Origin: Kushneria aurantia DSM 21353
GTDB lineage: Bacteria; Pseudomonadota; Gammaproteobacteria; Pseudomonadales; Halomonadaceae
DNA length: 59,671 nucleotides
Assembly: GCF_000382245.1 (NCBI RefSeq)
Contig: NZ_KB907883.1
Location: 1 to 59,671 of the forward strand
Direction: 5' to 3'
Below are positions 1 through 6,703 of this stretch, one piece after another. The notes beneath the pieces are model-generated. The model was given only the letters and a program-made list of their open reading frames with translations. It ran no database searches and had not been told where the DNA came from. The translations under genes were made by a program, and so were the position numbers. The first letter of the stretch is position 1; every line of letters starts with the position of its first letter.

Positions 1-298
1 AAGAAACAGTATAGAACCCATCATCGGTCACATGAAAAGCGAAGGATTGCTGTCACGCTGTTATCTGAAAGGGCGCAAGGGCGATCGGATTCATGCGCTG
101 CTGTGTGGTGTCGGCATGAATTTGAGGAAAGTCATGAAGAAGCTCAGGGAGCTTCTTTTTGTCTGTTACTTTTTCCGCTTTTCAGGTCTATTTTGGCGTT
201 ATGTCCGGTCAATGATCTTCAATTTTTTGTGCTCATTGGCCAGTATAAGGAGAGCCGAATTCGACTCCCCGGAAAAAATCGGGGTTTAGCAGGGGCGA
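1..298 (+). mobile_element. 3' end of an IS5-family insertion sequence
   Basis: This is the right-hand end of an insertion sequence whose left part lies before the window. It contains the C-terminus of a DDE transposase and then about 10 bases up to a likely element boundary near 297-298. Immediately beyond it the reading frame of a peptidase gene on the other strand begins abruptly. The sequence gcgactaaag around the boundary would fit a TNA or CTAA target as used by some IS5 groups, but the other end is not visible, so the terminal repeat and target duplication cannot be proved. Confidence 0.6.
2..289 (+). CDS. IS5-family transposase, C-terminal part (5' end outside window)
   Basis: The reading frame is open from base 2 and reads RNSIEPIIGHMKSEGLLSR, then YLKGRKGD and HALLCGVGMNLRK. 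This is the conserved C-terminal stretch of IS5-family DDE transposases, including the glutamate (IEPIIGHMK) that completes the catalytic triad. An ATG at base 32 is internal and not the start. The last 35 or so residues (from about FVCYFFRFSGLF) look unlike the usual tail and are rich in phenylalanine, so the true stop may have been lost or the end may be group-specific. The role is transposition of the element itself. Activity cannot be judged without the 5' part. Confidence 0.75.
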   Translation, partial: RNSIEPIIGHMKSEGLLSRCYLKGRKGDRIHALLCGVGMNLRKVMKKLRELLFVCYFFRFSGLFWRYVRSMIFNFLCSLASIRRAEFDSPEKIGV

Positions 299-1270
299 CT
301 AAAGAGTGTCGAGGAAAGCTGCACCATCAAAATACAGGGTCTTTTCCTGACCTTCCGAACCGACTCGAGCGGTGTAGGGCCTGTCATCCAGTGCACGACG
401 CGTACGATCAATCGCCAGAAACCATGCCGGTACCTGTTCCCGACATGCTTGGCTATCCTCAACGCACATGGCTAAAACATCGGTGAATTTTCCTTTTAAT
501 GTGTAAAATTCATCGAGCGGGGCTCGATTACGAAGGCTTGTATACCATGGCCAGCCAAGAATTGCGGATCTGACACTATCAGGATAATAGCGAATATAGG
601 ACAGCGCCGTACCACTTCCAGTCGAGGAGCCGTAAATGTCGACAGCATCGTAGTCAAGACGGCTGCGAATTTCCTCGATATCGCGTGCTGTTGCGCTTTC
701 TGTATATTGAGAAACCTCAATGCCTTCGTTTTCAAGCTTTTGATAGCAGGAAGACACCTCGTTCGTAATGTGCTTCATCCGCCCCATGGGGTCGAGCGAG
801 GCAGTGAGAGCCGGTGTGTGAACGATGTTGTGATAAGGAGACACCGAAGCATATGAAGGGCATGAAAGCGTGGGGTTGGCATGCTTGAAACCGCGCGGAT
901 CGAAAAGAACCAGAGTGCGGTTTCCGATATCCTTGCGTAGCTGTGCAATATAATCGGGAATACTGAGCGCCGAATGGCCCGGGCCGCCGGGGAAAAAGAT
1001 CACTGGACTGCCACTTTCAGTACTGGCATCCGAATCGGGCGGAATAACGCCGACAGGGAGCTCTACGGTGTTTCCACTAGGCGCGCTCCAGTTTTCTTCA
1101 CCATAAAAAGTATAGCAACTGGCATTTAAGTCCTTGAGTGCCTGCGTGGCGCAGCTGGTACTTTCAAGTCGTGGTATGGTTCTACTGCTCTCTGCTGCAT
1201 GAGCATATGACGTGCTAAAGGCGAATAGCAGAAATAAGCTGCTGCACAGCGCTTTTGTATTCAAATGCAT
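299..1270 (-). pseudogene. secreted alpha/beta-hydrolase (S33 tripeptidyl aminopeptidase type), 3' end cut off by IS
   Basis: The ATG at 1270 is preferred because it starts a good signal peptide (MHLNTKALCSSLFLLFAFS then AHA-AE) and has GGGAA upstream; an in-frame extension to 1345 has no signal character. The oxyanion segment FFPGGPGHSAL and the nucleophile elbow GSSTGSG are as in S33 exported aminopeptidases, which release short peptides from N-termini. The frame stops after 323 residues at the IS5 boundary, whereas the family is usually about 450-500 residues. The catalytic Asp and His normally lie in the missing part, so the product is almost certainly inactive. No partner gene is visible. 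Confidence 0.7.
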
Positions 1271-1603
1271 AAAATTCCCAATGGCTGTTGAAATTGTCAT
1301 ATAGAGGCTTTTCGTAAATCTGCCCTTGCCAGTGCAGTTTTTCACATTAATGTATTGATTAAAACCCCAGCCATTTCTTGCGCGAATTTTTTTAATTGGA
1401 CGATCGTTTTAAAACACAAAGCGGCAAACCGTGAGGCGAGCCTCACGGTTCATAATGAAATGGCGTGCTTATTTCACGAAGAGCGGCATCCCCGACGAAG
1501 TCGAACCACTCCTGCTCGCTGACCCATAGGCCGCCCTGGCACTGAGCGACGTGTTCCTGGGGCAGTTCATCGGCCAGCAGCAACTCGATCTGGTGCTAAC
1601 GTC
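1271..1603. other. non-coding stretch upstream of the truncated peptidase
   Basis: The part up to about 1420 is AT-rich and could hold the promoter of the leftward peptidase gene. It then contains a perfect hairpin at 1427-1450. From 1456 a short rightward frame (MKWRAYFTKSGIPDEVEPLL) runs into a TAG at about 1526 and stays readable beyond it. That looks like decayed coding DNA of unknown origin. No intact gene is supported. Confidence 0.5.
1427..1450. repeat. perfect 10-bp hairpin with CGAG loop
   Basis: AACCGTGAGG (1427-1436) and CCTCACGGTT (1441-1450) are exact reverse complements around a CGAG tetraloop. No clear T-run follows on either strand at the expected place, so it is better called an inverted repeat than a proven terminator. 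It separates the leftward peptidase gene from rightward gene remnants. Confidence 0.6.
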
Positions 1604-1831
1604 GCGACGGCACAGGTACGCGGCTTCGAGGTACTGTTCACGGAACGTCTTCCGACGGACGCCTGGCGTGAGGGATATTACAAGCCATTGAGCGCAAGAG
1701 CGGATGAACTGTCACCAGGGGCATCCGCGGTCATGCGGATTGTTATCGAAGAGACCCGCCGTGAAATCGCACTCTTTGAGGAAGCCCTGGGCTCCTTCGG
1801 GTACACCTTCTACGGTTTGAAGGCGGTTTGA
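1604..1831 (+). pseudogene. 3' remnant of a class I SAM-dependent methyltransferase
   Basis: The frame ending in TGA at 1829-1831 reads about 75 residues, including GFEVLFTERLPTDAWREGYY, then KPLSARADEL, and ending EEALGSFGYTFYGLKAV. The pattern GYxFYxL near the C-terminus after a REI-A-LF helix is common in small-molecule SAM methyltransferases. No start codon, Rossmann glycine loop or upstream domain is present, and the DNA upstream is out of frame, so this is a decayed tail. The family call rests only on this tail and is tentative. Confidence 0.4.
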
Positions 1832-1843
1832 TACTGTGGGCGA

Positions 1844-2565
1844 TTGAAAGGGCGCGATTGGGGGCGGAGCGCTACGCTGGAAGCGAGTGATTTTGAGAGG
1901 AGGGTTGTCCTGCCAGCGCAACGCCAACTCGATATCGAGCCACAGTCAGGCGGTCTTGTTCGCCTGTCCAGAGGAGATACCGTCCGCGTCATTGATCCGC
2001 AAGGACAACAGGTGGCCGACCTATGGGCGTTCGCCGTTGACGGCGAAACCCTCGACTGGCTCAGCGTGTCGCAGACCCGCGACATGACTGAGCGCCTGTT
2101 CCCCAGAGTCGGTGAGCACTTCTACAGCGAGCGGGCGTACTCCCTTCTGACGCTGATCGAGGACAACTCGTCCTGTCCACATGACATGCTGTTTCCCGCC
2201 TGCAATCGCCTCCTCTACGAACGGGCAGGAACCCGAATCATCCAAACTGCCGGGACAATCTGTTAGCGGAGCTTCGTTGCGCCGGTATCGAAGCGCCGAT
2301 CGTTCCCGATCCGGTGAATTTGTTTCAGCGATCCGAACCTCAAGCGGACGGTCGCCTGGAAGTTCTTGCCTCGGACAACCCGCCAGGCGGGAATGTGTTG
2401 CTAAAGGCGGAGACGGATATCCTTCTCGTCGTCACGGCCTGTGCTGTCGACTACCATCCGACGAACGGGGGACGATGTACGGGCATCCGGCTCGACATAT
2501 CAGCGGGTGCTCGCCGCTCTCGCTGTCAGAATGGTGACCGAGGCGCGCCGCTGACAAGGCGATAA
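1844..2565 (+). pseudogene. DUF1989 (urea carboxylase-associated family) protein, broken by a frameshift
   Basis: The first frame (from 1844) has GGLVRLSRGDTVRVIDPQGQ, QVADLWAF and HDMLFPACNRL, all hallmarks of DUF1989. It then goes off frame. Homology resumes one base back at about 2239 with HPNCRDNLLAELRCAGIE, PDPVNLFQ and TACAVDYHPTNGG, and runs to 2565. The frameshift therefore lies between about 2225 and 2242. Members of this family are found beside urea carboxylase and aminomethyltransferase genes, but none is here. The 5' start is uncertain. If the shift is real, no full product is made. Confidence 0.7.
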
Positions 2566-2735
2566 CGGTAATGGACAGCGAAGGATATGGGTACGGTCAT
2601 CGACACTACTGGACACCGGGTTGACGACTCTTTAGTCCACCGGATTCGCCTCGAACCCCGAGCTATTGGAGAGCGCAAACGTCACAATGACCATGTAGAC
2701 TGAAATTGAGATTAACGCAGAGTGGAGGAAAAACC

Positions 2736-3113
2736 ATGGATACCTTACCGCCCATCATTGTTCGCTATATCGCAGCCTATAACGACATGGACATTGCTTC
2801 CATGATCGACTGCCTTTCCGACGACGTTCGGTTTCTGAACAAGTTTGACGGACAGGTCACGAACGAGACGAATGGGCGTGCCGAGTTTCGAGCATTGGCG
2901 GAACAAGGTGTCGCGGCGTTTTCGGAACGTCGGCAAACCGTGAGCGCCTGCATCGCGATGGACGATCGTGCCGCATTGCGCATCGATTACAATGCTACTG
3001 TGCGATGCGACCTTCCCAATGGCTGGAAGACGGGTCAGGAGATCGCGATGAAGGGCACTTCCTTCTTTTCCATGGCCGGTGGAAAGATTACGGAAATCAT
3101 CGACGCCAGTTGA
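2736..3113 (+). CDS. SnoaL-like / NTF2-fold polyketide cyclase-type protein
   Basis: The product is 125 residues. The ATG at 2736 has GGAGGAA six bases upstream, which decides the start over a TTG at 2706. The pattern is that of a SnoaL-like NTF2-fold protein: an N-terminal helix IIVRYIAAYNDMDIASMIDC, then LSDDVRFLNK, a RAEFRALAEQG helix, and a final strand-rich segment ending FFSMAGGKITEIIDAS. Such domains are small cone-shaped barrels that bind or isomerise small molecules. The substrate cannot be told from sequence. It stands alone among gene remnants, so its neighbours give no clue. Confidence 0.7.
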   Translation: MDTLPPIIVRYIAAYNDMDIASMIDCLSDDVRFLNKFDGQVTNETNGRAEFRALAEQGVAAFSERRQTVSACIAMDDRAALRIDYNATVRCDLPNGWKTGQEIAMKGTSFFSMAGGKITEIIDAS

Positions 3114-3117
3114 TAGG

Positions 3118-3236
3118 GCTTGAAAGCCAGATCAGATTGAACTGAACCGGGGCGTCGAGATGGTCGAGCAGCACGACGGCAAGCGCGCCCTCCTCGATCA
3201 GATCGACGATGCGGTCGGAAAAGTCGAGGTCGAGGC
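3118..3236 (-). pseudogene. internally deleted remnant of a LysR regulator gene
   Basis: Bases 3118-3190 match 5741-5813 almost exactly, and 3191-3236 match 6159-6204, both inside the LysR gene at 5633-6571 and in the same orientation. The 345 bases between the two matched blocks in the intact gene are missing here, an exact multiple of three. Nothing of the DNA-binding domain is present, so this is a dead scrap of a LysR effector-binding domain. Confidence 0.75.
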
Positions 3237-3412
3237 CCCCGCGCCTGCGCCTGATGCCAGGAAATCGCTATGGGCCAGATGGTCGCCTCTACGAGGCGTG
3301 GTGGTGAGCCAGGTGCGGCTCACTGCCGGGTGTCGTGGCGAGAGCATTCCCGTTCGCTCTGCATCTGATTGTCTGCTTGCCGGTTAGTAACGTATAAGTT
3401 ACTATTGGTTCT

Positions 3413-3754
3413 ATGAAGGTCGAGCTTCGAGAATTTCTACGTGATGACGGGTCCAACCCTTACCAGGAGTGGTTTGAAGGGCTCGATGCTCAGGCTGCGG
3501 CGAAGGTGGCTACCGCCGAGTACCGTATGTCGATGGGCAACACATCGAACATCAAATGGTTCGAGGGGATCGGTGAATATCGCATCGACTGGGGGCCGGG
3601 ATATCGCATCTATTTGGCTCGCGATGGCGAACAACTGATCATCCTGTTCGGAGGTGGTACGAAAAAACGCCAGCAGGCTGATATCGACAATGCCAGGGCG
3701 CTACGCGACGAATACAGGCGGCGTAAACGCCAGGCAAAGAAGGGAGGGAAGTGA
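3413..3754 (+). CDS. HigB/RelE-superfamily toxin (phage Gp49-like killer protein)
   Basis: The product is 113 residues starting MKVELREFLRDDGSNPYQEW, then AKVATAEYRMSMGNTSNIKW, FEGIGEYRIDWGPGYRIYLA, and ILFGGGTKKRQQADIDNARA. This matches the Gp49-like addiction-module killer family, ribosome-dependent mRNA interferases of the RelE/ParE fold. The ring of basic residues and the GGGTKKRQ segment are typical. The antitoxin gene follows one base after the stop, so the pair forms a toxin-first operon as in HigBA. Upstream, TAACGTATAAGTTACT (about 3388-3403) may be the autoregulated promoter/operator, but this is only a guess. Confidence 0.8.
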   Translation: MKVELREFLRDDGSNPYQEWFEGLDAQAAAKVATAEYRMSMGNTSNIKWFEGIGEYRIDWGPGYRIYLARDGEQLIILFGGGTKKRQQADIDNARALRDEYRRRKRQAKKGGK

Positions 3755-3755
3755 G

Positions 3756-4079
3756 ATGGCACTGACCCGTGATTTCAAGGCGACGATTGCTGCGCGCGTC
3801 GAATGCGATCCAGCGTTTGCGAAAGCCATGCTGGATGAGGCCGTCACACTGTTTCTCAATGGCGAGCCCGACACCGCGCGCGCGATGCTCCGCGACCTGG
3901 TCAATGCAACCGTGGGTTTCAAGGCACTGGCCAACGAGACTGGCAAGCCCAGCAAGAGCCTCCACCGCATGTTGTCACCCTCGGGCAATCCCGGCATGGA
4001 CAACCTGTCTGCGATCATCGGTGCGGTCCGTAAGACGCTGAAGGTTAACCTCGAGGTGCATACTGTCAGCGCGGCGTGA
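3756..4079 (+). CDS. HigA-like antitoxin with helix-turn-helix
   Basis: The product is 107 residues. The ATG at 3756 lies one base after the toxin stop, with AGGGAGGGAAG just upstream inside the toxin gene. It contains NATVGFKALANETGKPSKSL and HRMLSPSGNPGMDNLSAI, the helix-turn-helix of antitoxins paired with Gp49-like killers, and ends in a short IIGAVRKTLKVNLEV segment. It should bind and silence the upstream toxin and repress the operon. A hairpin with a short T-run follows at 4111, consistent with a two-gene transcription unit. Confidence 0.8.
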   Translation: MALTRDFKATIAARVECDPAFAKAMLDEAVTLFLNGEPDTARAMLRDLVNATVGFKALANETGKPSKSLHRMLSPSGNPGMDNLSAIIGAVRKTLKVNLEVHTVSAA

Positions 4080-4110
4080 TTCTGGCGCTGTACGCGAAAA
4101 ATAGTGCACT

Positions 4111-4138
4111 CGGTGGGGCATTGCCCCGCCGATTTTGA
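4111..4138 (+). terminator. terminator-like hairpin after the toxin-antitoxin pair
   Basis: CGGTGGGGC (4111-4119) pairs with GCCCCGCCG (4123-4131) over nine positions with one G-T pair and an ATT loop, followed by ATTTTG. The T-run is short, so strength is uncertain. Confidence 0.55.
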
Positions 4139-4201
4139 ATCTGGCCGCCTGTCGGGCTTGCCGCCGGCAGATGAGGCGTGCGATCTGCCTCGGCATATTT
4201 T

Positions 4202-4218
4202 TGCGCCATAATGGCGCA
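4202..4218. repeat. palindrome TGCGCCA-TAA-TGGCGCA
   Basis: There is a perfect 7-bp inverted repeat with a 3-base centre in the gap between the toxin-antitoxin pair and the convergent HEPN gene. It could be an operator or a small hairpin; there is no adjoining gene start on the right side to decide. Confidence 0.5.
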
Positions 4219-4345
4219 TGATGACGTTTTTTCGCGCCTCATATCCCCGAAACGCGCTCCGTTGCTCGCTTTTCAGGCCCTTCGGGCGGATGTCGAGCGC
4301 GATACGTCCATGCGTTTCAGGTTCCACGCCAGGCCAACCAGTGTC

Positions 4346-4708
4346 CTATTTTGGGGGCAGCTCGGGCACCTTGAAACATAGGATCAACTCGCCACAGGTC
4401 TTGAGGCTTTTGCTGACATCGCGGCGGGAGATGTCGCGCTGCCAGTCGTAGTCCGCCTTGTGTCGCAGCCGTTTGATGGTGTTGAGCTGATTGCCATAGC
4501 GGGCCAGGTTCGGCCGCGCCAGCAGACTATTGATTACGCGCTCATGGCTTGCGCCGCTCTCCGGCGCGAACTGATGGTATTCGCAATAGGTGCGTGCGGT
4601 GAGAAACGCCGCGTAATAGGCGCGGTTGATGGCGGTACGCAAGCGAGGTTGATCGAGAGGTGTGGCGTCCAGCTGCTCGCTGGCGATGGACAGCAGACGA
4701 TCCGGCAT
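4346..4708 (-). CDS. HEPN-domain protein, translationally coupled to the upstream gene
   Basis: The product is 120 residues from the ATG at 4708, whose ATGA overlaps the stop of the preceding gene; a GTG two codons upstream is an alternative. The helical pattern RTAINRAYYAAFLTARTYC, followed by ERVINSLL and IKRLRHKADYDW, is that of small HEPN proteins, which occur as toxins, RNases and nucleotidyltransferase partners. The classical RNase motif is R-x4-6-H. Here R-L-R-H-K-A-D-Y offers an Arg and His close together but not at the usual spacing, so catalysis is uncertain. The coupled partner is the likely antitoxin or complex subunit. This is inference. Confidence 0.6.
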   Translation of the reverse strand: MPDRLLSIASEQLDATPLDQPRLRTAINRAYYAAFLTARTYCEYHQFAPESGASHERVINSLLARPNLARYGNQLNTIKRLRHKADYDWQRDISRRDVSKSLKTCGELILCFKVPELPPK

Positions 4709-5517
4709 CAGCACGCCTCGGCGCGGGTTTCGAGTGAGTAGTCCCGGACCAACACACCGACCGCCATGTTCAACTCGGGATGGACCTGCTCGGGGTCGGA
4801 GAGCAGATTCAGAATTTCCTCGTCGATGGTATCCAGAGTGGTGTCATCGACGCCCAGGTCGAATTCGATCACCAGTTCCTGCTGACCGTCATCGAAGGTT
4901 TCCGGCGCAATATTGAATAGCACCTGCGCATCGATACGCCCTGCAAACAAGGCGCGAACCCGCTCGACTACCCGCTTTACATGGGCGTGATAAATCTCGA
5001 AGGTGAGGCCATGGCGAGAAAGAACTCGTTTTGCAACGCCGAAAGGTTCGGCCAACTGATCATGGTCATTGGCTTTGAGGCTCGACAATTTTGCGAGGGC
5101 ACTTTCATAGGTCGCAAGATCCCCGCACATCCAGGCGTTGCGCAGCACGTGATTGAGAAACTCGGGCTCGTTTCGATTGGTTGCAAATGCCAGGTGGTTC
5201 AACTGGGTGCCGAGCGCCACGTTGAGGTTACGCAGGCTCATAAGCGAGAAGTTGACGTAAAGACTCTCTGGATGGCTCAGGCTCCTGGCATCGATCAGTC
5301 GTTCAATAGCAGTATCGGCGGCGAGAAAATCTCGACGCCAGATCGCATCGATCGCCGCGCGAGTGATGGCACTTTCGAGGCTATCATCCAGCTGGTCAAG
5401 CGCTCGTTTTAAGCGACGCTCATCCAATTGTGTAGTGTGACCACGCCGGTCATCCATGCGATTGAACTCATTCAAGGCATTGGAAATGACGTTGGTACGA
5501 AGCAATGGCAATGGCAT
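4708..5517 (-). CDS. uncharacterised 269-residue protein upstream of HEPN gene
   Basis: I do not recognise this family. The protein is acidic and mostly helical in pattern. It has a long N-terminal helical segment (RRLKRALDQLDDSLESAITR, residues 35-54), a middle region rich in leucine, asparagine and histidine (NFSLMSLRNLNVALGTQLNH), and a C-terminal part with strands (QELVIEFDLGVDDTTLDTID) ending in a short MAVGVLVRDYSLETRAEA segment. No membrane segment, signal peptide or known catalytic motif is visible. Its stop overlaps the start of the HEPN gene, so the two are made together in a fixed ratio. A HEPN-neutralising or structural role is plausible but unproved. Confidence 0.6.
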   Translation of the reverse strand: MPLPLLRTNVISNALNEFNRMDDRRGHTTQLDERRLKRALDQLDDSLESAITRAAIDAIWRRDFLAADTAIERLIDARSLSHPESLYVNFSLMSLRNLNVALGTQLNHLAFATNRNEPEFLNHVLRNAWMCGDLATYESALAKLSSLKANDHDQLAEPFGVAKRVLSRHGLTFEIYHAHVKRVVERVRALFAGRIDAQVLFNIAPETFDDGQQELVIEFDLGVDDTTLDTIDEEILNLLSDPEQVHPELNMAVGVLVRDYSLETRAEAC

Positions 5518-5591
5518 GGGCGCACCTGCAAGGGCGTTTTTCGTTGAGCGTCTGTTATCTTGAGCAGTCCTGACGTCGGCGTCAAACTGTA

Positions 5592-5612
5592 GTGGCCAAC
5601 TGTTTTGGCCAC
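5592..5612. repeat. inverted repeat GTGGCCAA/TTGGCCAC
   Basis: There are perfect 8-bp arms at 5592-5599 and 5605-5612 with a 5-base loop. It lies just after the stop of the leftward LysR gene and upstream of the leftward 269-residue gene. It may serve as a weak terminator of the former or an operator of the latter. No T-run follows. Confidence 0.5.
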
Positions 5613-5632
5613 CGACCGTAGCGCCGTTCCTG

Positions 5633-6571
5633 TCATGACATGGAAGGAGTGACTGCCAGCGATGCCGACTGACATTGCGTTGCGAACAGCCGCTGGGCGA
5701 GAAAATCGACGAATACGCGCACCTTGGGGGAGAGATGGCGGCTTGAAGGCCAGATCAGATTGAACTGACCCGGGGCGTCGAGATGGTCGAGCAGCACGGC
5801 GACAAGCGCGCCCGAGGCGAGCGGATCGGCGGCGAGAAAATCCGGCATGCAGCCGATGCCCAGTCCGCGCGTCACCGCCCCACGCAGCGCTTCCATATTG
5901 TTGCAGGTCATGACGTAGTCGGGGCGCGGCTCAGGGTCCTGTTCGGGCTGGCACAGCGGCCATTGCTGGAGTTTGCCGGAGTTGGGGTAGCGGAAACCGA
6001 TTGCACGGTGACCGCTGAGCTCGCGCGGGCAGCGCGGCGTGCCGTGGCGCTTCAGATAGCCCGGCGAGGCGCACAGCAGCAGGCGAAAGGGGCGCAGTGC
6101 GCGCGCCACCAGCCGGCTGTCGGGAAGTTGTCCGCTGCGAATGGCAACATCGACGCCTTCCTCGATCAGATCGACGATGCGGTCGGAAAAGTCGAGATCA
6201 AGGCCGATTTCCGGGTAGCGTGCCATGAATTCCGGTAGTACCGGCACCAGAAAATGGTAAGCGATGACCGGGCAGGAGACGCGAATGCGGCCGCGCGGCG
6301 TTTCGCGCGTGCGCAGGAGGCTCTCGTGGGCGTCATCGAGATCGTCGAGAATGCGCCGGCAGCGCTCGTGGAAGGCGCGCCCCTCGTCAGTCAGCCGCAG
6401 GCTGCGGGTAGAGCGCTGGATAAGCCGCACGCCGAGCTGGTTCTCCAGCTTCGTGACCGCCTTGCCAACGGCGGAAGGGGAGAGACCGAGAACACGCCCC
6501 GCCGCCACGAAGCTGCCGAGATCGGCGGTGCGGACGAAGGCGGAAAGACCTTTCAGATTCAGAGAGTCCAT
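5633..6571 (-). CDS. LysR-family transcriptional regulator
   Basis: The product is 312 residues. The winged helix-turn-helix is at residues 1-60 (LSAFVRTADLGSFVAAGRVL, then LSPSAVGKAVTKLENQLGV), followed by the linker helix and a periplasmic-binding-protein-like effector domain (from about residue 90, RIRVSCPVIAYHFLVPVLPE). It belongs to the large CrgA/DmlR-like subgroup. It is divergent from an MFS efflux gene with a 132-base gap carrying two ATTCGAGCG repeats, so it probably controls that transporter and itself. The inducer is unknown. A deleted copy of part of this gene lies at 3118-3236. Confidence 0.85.
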   Translation of the reverse strand: MDSLNLKGLSAFVRTADLGSFVAAGRVLGLSPSAVGKAVTKLENQLGVRLIQRSTRSLRLTDEGRAFHERCRRILDDLDDAHESLLRTRETPRGRIRVSCPVIAYHFLVPVLPEFMARYPEIGLDLDFSDRIVDLIEEGVDVAIRSGQLPDSRLVARALRPFRLLLCASPGYLKRHGTPRCPRELSGHRAIGFRYPNSGKLQQWPLCQPEQDPEPRPDYVMTCNNMEALRGAVTRGLGIGCMPDFLAADPLASGALVAVLLDHLDAPGQFNLIWPSSRHLSPKVRVFVDFLAQRLFATQCQSASLAVTPSMS

Positions 6572-6590
6572 AATGATGCCATTCGAGCGT

Positions 6591-6640
6591 TTTATTCCAC
6601 ATTGCGCGGCAGGAATGCGATCTTAACCTTTATTCGAGCG
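6591..6640. promoter_or_regulatory. direct repeats in the LysR/MFS intergenic region
   Basis: The nonamer ATTCGAGCG occurs at 6591-6599 and again at 6632-6640 between the divergent LysR and MFS genes. The 41-base spacing (about four helical turns) suits binding by a LysR tetramer, but no classical T-N11-A dyad was established. Confidence 0.4.
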
Positions 6641-6703
6641 ACAATACACTGACCGGTATGGGAAGGCGCCTCCCTTTTCCCTCCATTGACCGGATCACGC
6701 CTC

